From contig JAFAAX010000081.1 of the NCBI GenBank assembly GCA_023426345.1, positions 1 to 8,385 of the forward strand: a stretch of DNA of 8,385 nt, written 5' to 3'. The notes beneath the pieces are model-generated. The model saw only the letters and a program-made list of their open reading frames with translations, ran no database searches and was not told the DNA's origin. The translations under genes and the position numbers were made by a program. This document shows, piece by piece, positions 1 to 5,597 of the stretch. Source of the DNA: Actinomycetes bacterium. Lineage in GTDB: Bacteria; Actinomycetota; Actinomycetes; Actinomycetales; Actinomycetaceae. Numbering within the stretch: position 1 is the first letter of the stretch; each line of letters begins with the position of its first letter.

Positions 1-1
1 C

Positions 2-706
2 GCCCCCGTCGCCCCGCGGGCCCCCGGCGCGGACGCGCCCGACAGCCTCTGGCTCGACCTGTGCGCCGGCCCGGGCGGCAAGGCGGCCCTCCTCGGGTGC
101 CTGGCGGTGGAGCGCGGGGCGCATCTGGTCGCCAACGAGGTCCACGCCCACCGCGCGCGCCTGGTCGAACGGGCGGTGCGCGCCCTGCCGGCCGGCACCG
201 TGGACGTCGTCTCCGGGGACGGGCGCACGTTCGGCGGTCCGCGCACCCCGTGGCGGGAGGGATCCTTCGACCGGATCCTCGTCGACGCCCCCTGCACGGG
301 CATGGGATCGCTGCGCCGGCGCCCCGAGTCGCGGTGGCGCCGCCAGGAGTCCGACCTCGAGGACCTCGCCGCGCTCCAGTCCGCGCTGCTCGACCGCGCC
401 GTGGCGCTGCTGCGCCCCGGCGGCGTCCTCGCCTATGTGACGTGCTCCCCGCACCGTCGGGAGACCCGCGACCAGGTGGAGCGCCTGCTCGCCGGCGCAG
501 ACGTCGAGCTGCTCGACGCGGTCGCCCTCGCCCAGTCCGCGGCCGCCGGCCCCCTGGACGTGCCCGACGGGGCGGGCCTGGTCATCGGGCGCCGGGGCCG
601 CACGGCGCCGGGCCGCACCCTCCAGCTCTGGGGCCACCGCGCGGGCACGGACCTCATGTTCGTCGCGCTCCTGCGGCGCACCGGGGCCGATACGCTGGAC
701 GCATGA
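2..706 (+). CDS. rsmB: RsmB-type 16S rRNA m5C methyltransferase, 3' part (5' end outside window)
   Basis: The last 234 residues of an RsmB/Sun/NOP2-family enzyme are present. The family transfers a methyl group from S-adenosylmethionine to a cytosine in 16S rRNA (C967 in E. coli). Visible motifs, numbered from the first complete codon: the SAM-binding motif I DLCAGPGGK (19-27), motif IV VDAPCTG with Cys98, and motif VI YVTCSP with Cys148. The paired PC and TC cysteines are the hallmark of RNA m5C methyltransferases: the motif VI Cys is the nucleophile and the motif IV Cys helps release the product. The N-terminal NusB-like RNA-binding domain and the start codon lie upstream of the window. The stop TGA overlaps the rpe ATG as ATGA, so the two are probably translationally coupled. 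Position before rpe is common in actinobacteria. The assignment to RsmB rather than another RsmB/RsmF family member rests on the rpe linkage and motif spacing. Confidence 0.93.
   Translation, partial: APVAPRAPGADAPDSLWLDLCAGPGGKAALLGCLAVERGAHLVANEVHAHRARLVERAVRALPAGTVDVVSGDGRTFGGPRTPWREGSFDRILVDAPCTGMGSLRRRPESRWRRQESDLEDLAALQSALLDRAVALLRPGGVLAYVTCSPHRRETRDQVERLLAGADVELLDAVALAQSAAAGPLDVPDGAGLVIGRRGRTAPGRTLQLWGHRAGTDLMFVALLRRTGADTLDA
691..696 (+). promoter_or_regulatory. Candidate -10 element (TACGCT) for a leaderless rpe transcript
   Basis: TACGCT fits the actinobacterial -10 consensus TANNNT and lies inside the last codons of rsmB. Six bases (GGACGC) separate it from the rpe ATG at 703, so transcription would start at the A of the start codon. 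No Shine-Dalgarno precedes rpe and no convincing -35 is seen. The same geometry recurs before hisE and pafB, which strengthens the call. Confidence 0.5.
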
Positions 707-1365
707 CACCCACGATCTCGCCGTCGATCCTCAACTCCGACATCGCCGACCTGCGCGGACAGCTCCGCCTCATCGACGCCGCGGACGTCGCCCACGTCGA
801 CGTCATGGACAACCACTTCGTGCCCAACCTCACGTGGGGGCTGCCGGTCGTCGAGGCCTGCGTGAGGACCGGCATCCTGCCGGTCGACGCCCACCTGATG
901 ATCGAGGACCCGGACCGCTGGGCCCCGGCCTACGCGGAAGTCGGATGCGCCTCCGTGACGTTCCACGCCGAGGCCGCCGCGGCCCCCGTGCGGCTGGCCC
1001 GCGAGATCCGCCGGCTCGGCGCCCGGGCGGGCCTGGGCCTGCGCCCGGCCACCGACATCGCCCCCTACGTCGACCTGCTCGGCGAGTTCGACATGATCCT
1101 CGTGATGACCGTCGAGCCGGGCTTCGGGGGGCAGCGGTTCCTCGATGCGATGCTCGGGAAGATCCGGCGGACGCGCGCGGCGATCAGCGCGTCCGGACTG
1201 GCGATCTCCGTCCAGGTCGACGGCGGCGTGTCGCGCGAGACCATCGAGCGCGCCGCGGAGGCCGGCGCGGACAACTTCGTCGCGGGATCGGCCGTGTTCC
1301 GCGCCGAGGACGCGGCCGCCGAGGTCGAGGCCCTGCGCGCCCTCGCCGCGCGCCACTGCCACTGA
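703..1365 (+). CDS. rpe: Ribulose-phosphate 3-epimerase
   Basis: A 220-residue TIM-barrel enzyme of normal family length that interconverts D-ribulose 5-phosphate and D-xylulose 5-phosphate in the pentose phosphate pathway, in the cytoplasm. Family motifs are all present: SPSILNSD at 6-13, HVDVMDNHFVPNLTWG at 31-46 carrying metal ligand His31 and catalytic Asp33, DAHLMI with His64, MTVEPGFGGQ at 135-144 forming a phosphate-side loop, and VDGGV with Asp173. The ATG start begins directly at the conserved MTPTISPSIL N-terminus and overlaps the rsmB stop (ATGA). No ribosome binding site is visible, so expression may come from read-through of rsmB, from a leaderless transcript, or both. In many actinobacteria riboflavin synthesis genes follow rpe; here an FMN-riboswitch-controlled transporter follows instead. 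Confidence 0.96.
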   Translation: MTPTISPSILNSDIADLRGQLRLIDAADVAHVDVMDNHFVPNLTWGLPVVEACVRTGILPVDAHLMIEDPDRWAPAYAEVGCASVTFHAEAAAAPVRLAREIRRLGARAGLGLRPATDIAPYVDLLGEFDMILVMTVEPGFGGQRFLDAMLGKIRRTRAAISASGLAISVQVDGGVSRETIERAAEAGADNFVAGSAVFRAEDAAAEVEALRALAARHCH

Positions 1366-1399
1366 CGGAGACGAGGACGCGGACGGCCGCCCCGCGTGG

Positions 1400-1405
1400 C
1401 ACAAT
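1400..1405 (+). promoter_or_regulatory. Candidate -10 element (CACAAT) for the riboswitch-ribXY transcript
   Basis: CACAAT departs from TANNNT only at its first base and stands out in GC-rich surroundings. Counting 6 bases downstream, as at the three TANNNT sites elsewhere in the window, gives a start at A1412. That is one base before the first paired base of riboswitch helix P1, so the RNA would begin almost exactly with the aptamer. No clear -35 hexamer is seen. Confidence 0.45.
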
Positions 1406-1412
1406 GGCCCCA

Positions 1413-1529
1413 TGCTCCGGGGTCGGTGAAAGTCCGAACCGGCGGTGACAGTCCGCGACCCGCCCCTTCTGGGACGGCTGAGCCGGTGGAATTCCGGCGC
1501 CGACGGTGAAAGTCCGGATGGGAGGAGCA
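1413..1529 (+). promoter_or_regulatory. FMN riboswitch (RFN element)
   Basis: The leader matches the conserved RFN consensus throughout. Readable helices: P1 TGCTCC 1413-1418 with GGAGCA 1524-1529; P2 TCGG 1423-1426 with CCGA 1434-1437; P3 GCGG 1442-1445 with CCGC 1453-1456; a variable P4 arm 1461-1466/1471-1476 with one mismatch; P5 GCCGG 1482-1486 with CCGGC 1494-1498; P6 GAC 1502-1504 with GTC 1512-1514. Conserved junction and loop sequences include GGTGAAAGTCC in P2, ACCGGCGGTGACAGTCCGCGA around P3 (starting near 1438), GGTGGAATTCC in P5 and GGTGAAAGTCCGGATGGGAG in P6. The family binds flavin mononucleotide and normally represses downstream flavin synthesis or uptake genes. Here it precedes an ABC permease and binding protein, which identifies their substrate as riboflavin or a related flavin. 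Confidence 0.97.
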
Positions 1530-1531
1530 AC

Positions 1532-1562
1532 GGCGCGGCGTCGTCCGCTGTCGCCGTGCGCC
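1532..1562 (+). promoter_or_regulatory. GC-rich hairpin after the riboswitch, possible expression platform
   Basis: GGCGC at 1532-1536 pairs with GCGCC at 1558-1562, and GGCG at 1537-1540 pairs with CGCC at 1552-1555. The result is a nine-pair stem with a two-base bulge and an 11-base loop. It begins three bases after P1 closes. No T-run follows, so it is not a standard intrinsic terminator; it could be a U-less terminator, a spacer hairpin or part of a switch acting on the ribX ribosome binding site (GGAGG, 1581-1585). A further inverted repeat, GTCC 1567-1570 with GGAC 1575-1578, lies just before that site. The role in switching is inference. Confidence 0.4.
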
Positions 1563-1590
1563 GTGAGTCCCCCGGGACGCGGAGGAACAC

Positions 1591-2367
1591 GTGGGACGCG
1601 GATCCCGCCCGAGCGGCGCCATCACCGTCGTCGCGCCCGTCATGCTGCTGATCGTCCTGGTCGCCCTGTGGTGGGCCGGCACCGCGTGGACGGGGGTGGA
1701 GGCCTGGCGCTTCCCGGGGCCGGTGGCCGTGGCCCGCCGCGCCGTCGACCTGCTCTCCCAGGCCTCCACGTGGCAGCGGATCGGCGTCACCGCGCTGGAG
1801 GCCTTGCTCGGATCCCTGGCCGGCGCCGCCGTGGCGCTGCCGATGAGCTACGCCATCGCCCACTCGCGCGTCTTCCAGGCCGCCGTCGAGCCCTTCCTCG
1901 GCGCCACCCAGGCGATCCCCGCGATCGCGCTGGCCCCGCTGCTCGTCTTGTGGGTGGGCTACGGCCTGGCGCCCATCGTCGCGCTGTGCGCCCTCATGGT
2001 CTTCTTCCCGATCCTCGTGTCCAGCGTCCTCGGACTGCGCCACCTGGACCGCGACGTCCTGGCGGCCGCGGCGCTGGACGGCGCGTCGGGATGGGTGATG
2101 GCGCGCGACATCGAGCTGCCGCTGGCGGCCCCGTCGATCCTGGCGGGCCTGCGCAACGGCTTCACCCTGTCGGTGACGGGCGCTGTCGTCGGCGAGATGG
2201 TGATGGGCGGGAGCGGCCTGGGCGGAGTCCTGGGCCAGCAGCGCCAGAACCTCGACACCCCCGGCATGTTCGTCACCATCGGCGTGCTGTGCCTGCTCGC
2301 GATGGGCGCCTACAGCGTGATCTACCGCATCGAGAAGGGCCGGCGCCGCGCCGGCCAGTTGGACTGA
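1591..2367 (+). CDS. ribX: ABC transporter permease, riboflavin uptake (RibX-like)
   Basis: A 258-residue inner-membrane permease of the binding-protein-dependent family (BPD_transp_1; nitrate/taurine/HMP-like branch). Hydrophobic segments lie near 11-33, 67-90, 104-124, 126-147, 183-207 and 226-246, about six helices. The cytoplasmic EAA loop that docks on an ATPase is present at about 158-183 (AAALDGASG, then IELP with Pro177). The GTG start is supported by GGAGG at 1581-1585 with a 5-base spacer. It is the first gene after the FMN riboswitch and lies 15 bases before the binding-protein gene. Known RibXY systems (first characterised in Chloroflexus) have this composition: permease, THI5-like binding protein, FMN riboswitch and no linked ATPase. 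Without the riboswitch the family alone would also allow a thiamine-precursor or sulfonate transporter. The intact EAA loop implies a partner ATPase encoded elsewhere. Confidence 0.9.
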   Translation: MGRGSRPSGAITVVAPVMLLIVLVALWWAGTAWTGVEAWRFPGPVAVARRAVDLLSQASTWQRIGVTALEALLGSLAGAAVALPMSYAIAHSRVFQAAVEPFLGATQAIPAIALAPLLVLWVGYGLAPIVALCALMVFFPILVSSVLGLRHLDRDVLAAAALDGASGWVMARDIELPLAAPSILAGLRNGFTLSVTGAVVGEMVMGGSGLGGVLGQQRQNLDTPGMFVTIGVLCLLAMGAYSVIYRIEKGRRRAGQLD

Positions 2368-2382
2368 ACAGGAGGCCCCTTC

Positions 2383-3459
2383 ATGGGACGACACAGGAAC
2401 ACCCGCCGACTCCTCATCGCCCCGGCTGCGGCCCTGGCGCTGGCCCTCGCCGGCTGCACGGCCGCGACGGGCCCCGACGGTCAGGCGTCCGGGCAGTCCG
2501 GGACGCCCTCGTCGGGAGGGGGCGAACCGGTGACGATCGGGCTGACCTACATCCCGAACGTCCAGTTCTCACCCGTCTACGTCGCCGACGAGGACGGCCT
2601 GTACGCCCAGCAGGGCCTCGACGCGACGATCCGGCACCACGGCAGCGACGAGGGGCTGTTCACGGCGCTGGCGGCCGGCGAGGAGGACGTGGTGGTGGCA
2701 TCGGGGGACGAGGTGCTTCCCGCGCGCGACCAGGGGCTGGACCTCGTCTCGATCGGCGCCTACTACCGGACCTATCCGGTGACCGTCATCGTCGCGGACG
2801 ACTCGCCGATCCGCAGCGTCGAGGACCTCCGCGGGCGCCGGATCGGCGTGCCGGGCGAGTACGGGTCCTCCTGGTACGGGCTTCTGGCCACGCTCGCGAG
2901 CGCCTCGATGACCGCCGACGACGTGCAGGTCGTGTCCATCGGCTACACGCAGCAGGCCGCGCTGGCCTCCGGCCAGGTCGACGCCGTCGTGGGCTTCACC
3001 AACAACGAGCTCGTCCAGTTCCAGCAGGCGGGCACGCCGGTGCGCACCGTGAGCCCGGCGGGCGCGACGATGCCGCTGGTCGGCGCCTCGCTCATCACGA
3101 CGCGCGCCTGGCTCGACGCGCACCCTCAGCAGGCCCGCGCCGTGGTGGCGGGCACCGTCGCCGGCATCCGCAGCGTCGTCGGGGATCCCGGCCATGCGGT
3201 GGACGTCACGCGTGACTTCGACGACTCGCTGTCCGGGGAAGCGGCGCTGACGGGCGCGCGGGCGGTGCTGGACGCCACGATCCTGCTGTTCACCGGCGCG
3301 ACGGACAGCGCGGGAGCCTCCGCCGACGCCGTCACGGGCGAGCAGGACCTCCAGCGGTGGGCGGACATGGGGGCGTTCCTCCAGGGCGTCCCGGGGCTGC
3401 TGTCCGCCGCCCCCGACGTGGACGCCGCCGTCACCAACGACGCCGTGCCGCTACCCTGA
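2383..3459 (+). CDS. ribY: ABC transporter substrate-binding lipoprotein, riboflavin (RibY-like, NMT1/THI5 family)
   Basis: A 358-residue extracytoplasmic binding protein. The N-terminus has basic residues, a hydrophobic stretch and the lipobox LALAGC with Cys25, so it should be a lipid-anchored lipoprotein. A Gly/Ser/Pro-rich tether covers about 26-47. The NMT1/THI5-like domain follows: IGLTYIPNVQFSPVYVADEDG near 52-72, the HHG segment at 85-87, EDLRGRRIGVPGEYGSSW at 147-164 and the lobe-two segment ALASGQVDAVVGF near 193-205. The YIPNVQF(S/A)P motif is, as I recall, typical of RibY-type proteins. ATG 2383 has GGAGG at 2371-2375 with a 7-base spacer, and the gene is 15 bases after ribX, so the pair is one operon under the FMN riboswitch. 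Substrate assignment depends mainly on the riboswitch; the protein family also includes pyrimidine-precursor (ThiY) binders. The final codons contain the possible hisE -10 element. Confidence 0.9.
   Translation: MGRHRNTRRLLIAPAAALALALAGCTAATGPDGQASGQSGTPSSGGGEPVTIGLTYIPNVQFSPVYVADEDGLYAQQGLDATIRHHGSDEGLFTALAAGEEDVVVASGDEVLPARDQGLDLVSIGAYYRTYPVTVIVADDSPIRSVEDLRGRRIGVPGEYGSSWYGLLATLASASMTADDVQVVSIGYTQQAALASGQVDAVVGFTNNELVQFQQAGTPVRTVSPAGATMPLVGASLITTRAWLDAHPQQARAVVAGTVAGIRSVVGDPGHAVDVTRDFDDSLSGEAALTGARAVLDATILLFTGATDSAGASADAVTGEQDLQRWADMGAFLQGVPGLLSAAPDVDAAVTNDAVPLP
3452..3457 (+). promoter_or_regulatory. Candidate -10 element (TACCCT) for a leaderless hisE transcript
   Basis: TACCCT matches TANNNT and lies across the last codons of ribY. 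Six bases (GACGCC) separate it from the hisE GTG at 3464, placing a transcription start on the start codon. hisE has no Shine-Dalgarno. A separate promoter here would let the histidine genes escape control by the FMN riboswitch, which makes sense for the layout. No clear -35 is seen. Confidence 0.5.
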
Positions 3460-3463
3460 CGCC

Positions 3464-3727
3464 GTGACCACTTTCGACGCACTGTTCAGTGAGCTCAGCG
3501 AGAAGGCCCGGACGCGCCCGGAGGGATCCGGGACGGTCGCGGAGCTGGATCGGGGGATCCACGCCATCGGGAAGAAGGTCGTCGAGGAAGCCGCCGAGGT
3601 CTGGATGGCCGCCGAGTACGAGTCTCTCGACGACTGCGCGATGGAGATCTCCCAGCTGCTCTACCACGCGCAGGTGATGATGATCGCCAAGGGCCTCACC
3701 CTCGACGACGTCTACGCGCACCTGTGA
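3464..3727 (+). CDS. hisE: Phosphoribosyl-ATP pyrophosphatase
   Basis: An 87-residue monofunctional HisE, the usual actinobacterial size, not fused to HisI. It hydrolyses phosphoribosyl-ATP to phosphoribosyl-AMP and pyrophosphate, the second step of histidine synthesis. It belongs to the all-alpha MazG/dUTPase-like NTP pyrophosphohydrolases. The signature GKKVVEEAAEVWMAAE at 36-51 supplies the acidic metal ligands Glu41, Glu42 and Glu45, and EISQLLYH at 61-68 gives the second acidic/His helix. The GTG start has no ribosome binding site but has TACCCT 6 bases upstream, so it may be leaderless. It starts 4 bases after ribY ends and is followed at once by hisG, the enzyme of the preceding pathway step, as is usual in actinobacteria. 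Confidence 0.96.
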   Translation: MTTFDALFSELSEKARTRPEGSGTVAELDRGIHAIGKKVVEEAAEVWMAAEYESLDDCAMEISQLLYHAQVMMIAKGLTLDDVYAHL

Positions 3728-3735
3728 GGCCCGCC

Positions 3736-4581
3736 GTGCTGCGCATCGCCGTTCCGAACAAGGGGTCCCTGTCCGAGCCCGCCGTCTCGCTGCTCGCCGA
3801 GGCCGGCTACCGCACGGCCCGACGCGGGCGCGAACTGGTCCTCACCGATCCCGAGAACGAGGTCGAGCTGTTCTTCCTGCGCCCCCGCGACATCGCGGTG
3901 TACGTCGGACGCGGGCAGATCCAGGTCGGCATCACCGGCCGCGACCTGCTGCTCGACTCGGGCACGGACGCTGTGGAGTATCGCGCGCTCGGTTTCGCGC
4001 GGTCGACGTTCCGCTTCGCGGCGCCGACGGGGACCCTGACGTCCGTCGAGGAGATCGCGGGGCGCCGGGTCGCCGCCTCCTACGACCATCTGGTGCGCAC
4101 GTATCTGGCGGACCGCGGCATCCAGGCGGAGGTCGTCCACCTGGACGGCGCCGTCGAGTCCTCCGTGCGCCTGGGCGTGGCGGATCTCATCGCGGACGTC
4201 GTGGAGACCGGGACGACGCTGGCGACGGCGGGCCTCAGCGTCTTCGGTGAGCCCCTCTTGCGTTCAGAAGCGATCCTCATCACGCGCGACGAGTTCCGCG
4301 ACGACCCGCGCCTGGCCACCCTCGACCGCCGCCTGGAGGGGGTGCGCGTCGCCCGCTCCTACGTCCTCATGGACTACAACGTCCGCCAGGCGGACCTGGA
4401 GGAGACGATCCGGATCACCCCCGGATTCGACTCGCCGACCATCAGCCCACTCGTGGACTCCGAGTGGGTGGCGGTGCGCGCGATGGTCCACGCCGATGAG
4501 GTCAACCCCGTCATGGACCGCCTCCACCGGTCCGGGGCGCGCGGCATCATCGTCACGCAGCTCACCGCCTCGCGGCTGTGA
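3736..4581 (+). CDS. hisG: ATP phosphoribosyltransferase, long form
   Basis: A 281-residue long-form HisG that condenses ATP and PRPP to phosphoribosyl-ATP, the first and committed step of histidine synthesis. The N-terminal catalytic domains carry LRIAVPNKGSLSEPA at the start, FFLRPRDIAVYVG, the substrate-site stretch GITGRDLL, and the PRPP-binding region from about 137 (DGAVESSVRLGVADLIADV). The C-terminal part, from about residue 205, contains the ITPGFDSPTISPL stretch and is the regulatory domain that in this class binds histidine for feedback inhibition; no separate HisZ is needed. I chose GTG 3736 because GAGG (3726-3729) lies 6 bases upstream and the M. tuberculosis protein, as I recall it, starts at the matching residue. 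An in-frame GTG at 3724 overlapping the hisE stop would add four residues but has no ribosome binding site. Confidence 0.96.
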   Translation: MLRIAVPNKGSLSEPAVSLLAEAGYRTARRGRELVLTDPENEVELFFLRPRDIAVYVGRGQIQVGITGRDLLLDSGTDAVEYRALGFARSTFRFAAPTGTLTSVEEIAGRRVAASYDHLVRTYLADRGIQAEVVHLDGAVESSVRLGVADLIADVVETGTTLATAGLSVFGEPLLRSEAILITRDEFRDDPRLATLDRRLEGVRVARSYVLMDYNVRQADLEETIRITPGFDSPTISPLVDSEWVAVRAMVHADEVNPVMDRLHRSGARGIIVTQLTASRL

Positions 4582-4600
4582 CGCGGCGGGAGGAGCGGGA

Positions 4601-4617
4601 ACGGCCCGCGGGGCCGT
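4601..4617 (+). repeat. Perfect inverted repeat between hisG and pafB
   Basis: ACGGCCC and GGGCCGT flank a 3-base GCG centre, a 7-bp perfect inverted repeat in the 47-base hisG-pafB gap. No T-run follows, so as a terminator for hisG it would be atypical. Its last base is the first base of the proposed pafB -10 TAGGCT, so it could instead be an operator where a dimeric regulator would block RNA polymerase. GC-rich DNA yields such palindromes by chance more easily than balanced DNA. Confidence 0.4.
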
Positions 4618-4622
4618 AGGCT
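4617..4622 (+). promoter_or_regulatory. Candidate -10 element (TAGGCT) for a leaderless pafB transcript
   Basis: TAGGCT matches TANNNT and is separated by 6 bases (GGGGGA) from GTG 4629. The G-rich stretch directly abuts the start codon, too close to act as a Shine-Dalgarno, which favours leaderless initiation. I saw no match to the RecA-NDp-type (TTGTC) upstream element known for PafBC-activated promoters, so autoregulation is not evident. Confidence 0.5.
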
Positions 4623-4628
4623 GGGGGA

Positions 4629-5597
4629 GTGAGTGCCGAGGTCCCGACCAATCTGCGCGTCCTCAATCTGTTCTTCGACCTGCTGACTGCGCCGCGGGGG
4701 CGGACCAAGGACCAGGTGCGCGCCTCGGCCGGCTATTCGACGATGAGCCCCTCGGCGTTCGAGTCGGCCTTCCAACGCGACAAGGACGCGCTGCGGGAGG
4801 CCGGGGTGGTTCTGGAGATCGACGCCGGCGTCGACGGCGAGCGCTACCGCGTCGGCGCCGGCTCGTTCCCGCGCGCGGAGGAGGAGCTCGACGCCACGGA
4901 TCTCGCCCTCATCGACCTGGCGGTCTCCGCCTGGTCCTCCGTCCCGCCGGCCCGCACGCAGATGCTGCGCTCCAAGCTGGCGGCCCGCAGCGGGGACGCC
5001 CCGGGGGCGCCGCTGATGCCGGTGGCCCTCGGACTGGACGGGTCCCAGCGGGTCGTCGACGTGCTCGACGCCATCCGGGAGCGCCGCACCGTCTCCTTCA
5101 CCTACGCCGCGGGGTCGGGCACGCGGGAGCGGGCCGTCGAGCCGTGGCGCCTCGTGCTGCGCGGATCGGGCCTCTATCTGCACGGCTGGGACCTGGATCG
5201 CGAGGCGCCGCGCATGTACCGGCTGTCCCGGATCCGCGGGGACATCGAGACCCTCGGGGAGCCCGGGGACGCCCGCGCGCCGGTGGGGGACCCGGGCGAT
5301 CCGTTCGACGCCCTGGTCGTCGCGCCGGTCCTGTGGGCCCGCGTCGGAGCCGCCCCGCATGTGCGCCTCCACGCGGACGCCGGCGCAGACGAGGGCGCTC
5401 TCCCCGCCGGCTGGGAGGTCCTCCGCGGTCAACCGGACGACACCGGCGAGTGGATCTCGCGCGTCCTCGCCGACGCCCAGGACGCGATCGTGCGGGAGCC
5501 CGCGGATCTGCGGCGGGCGGTGCTCGCCCGGCTGGCGGCGGCCGCCGCGTGGGCCGGCGGGACCGCTCCGGCGGCGGGGAGGAGGGCCCATGCCTGA
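4629..5597 (+). CDS. pafB: WYL-domain transcriptional regulator PafB
   Basis: A 322-residue protein with PafB architecture. In mycobacteria PafB and PafC form a heterodimer that activates the LexA/RecA-independent branch of the DNA damage response. Domains: an N-terminal winged-helix region at about 6-75 (NLRVLNLFFDLLTAPRG, KDQVRASAGY, AFQRDKDALREAGV), a linker with the ATDLALIDLA helix, a WYL domain at about 143-206 and a WCX-type C-terminal domain at about 240-305. The WYL triplet itself reads LYL (182-184), followed by the family's MYRLSRI. The GTG start fits the position of the conserved LRVLNLF segment; it has no spaced ribosome binding site but has TAGGCT 6 bases upstream. An ATG at 4743 would cut into the DNA-binding domain. 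The end overlaps pafC by 8 bases, so translation is probably coupled. No pafA or proteasome gene lies upstream; hisG does. Confidence 0.9.
   Translation: MSAEVPTNLRVLNLFFDLLTAPRGRTKDQVRASAGYSTMSPSAFESAFQRDKDALREAGVVLEIDAGVDGERYRVGAGSFPRAEEELDATDLALIDLAVSAWSSVPPARTQMLRSKLAARSGDAPGAPLMPVALGLDGSQRVVDVLDAIRERRTVSFTYAAGSGTRERAVEPWRLVLRGSGLYLHGWDLDREAPRMYRLSRIRGDIETLGEPGDARAPVGDPGDPFDALVVAPVLWARVGAAPHVRLHADAGADEGALPAGWEVLRGQPDDTGEWISRVLADAQDAIVREPADLRRAVLARLAAAAAWAGGTAPAAGRRAHA

Noticed and set aside
1412..1429. Tiny ORF ATG CTC CGG GGT CGG TGA at the proposed start of the riboswitch RNA
   Set aside because: Five codons, and every base belongs to aptamer helices P1/P2 or their junction, so aptamer constraint explains the sequence. 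Its position after CACAAT-N6 is noted but gives no evidence of translation.
1424..1518. Direct repeat CGGTGAAAGTCCG (about 1424-1436 and 1504-1516)
   Set aside because: This is the internal pseudo-symmetry of the FMN aptamer (P2 and P6 arms), not a separate repeat.
433..2394. Very long (653-codon) open frame on the - strand across rsmB, rpe, riboswitch and ribX
   Set aside because: It is antisense to three well-supported genes and a riboswitch, has low-complexity Arg/Gly/Ala/Asp/His-rich composition and no recognisable domain. Long antisense frames are expected in very GC-rich DNA where stop codons are rare.
1591..3459. Thiamine-precursor (ThiXY) or sulfonate/nitrate transporter identity
   Set aside because: The protein families allow it, but the leader is an RFN element with no TPP riboswitch features, so a flavin substrate is better supported.
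3724..3735. Earlier GTG start for hisG overlapping the hisE stop
   Set aside because: It has no ribosome binding site, while GTG 3736 has GAGG at a 6-base spacing and matches the N-terminus of known homologues.
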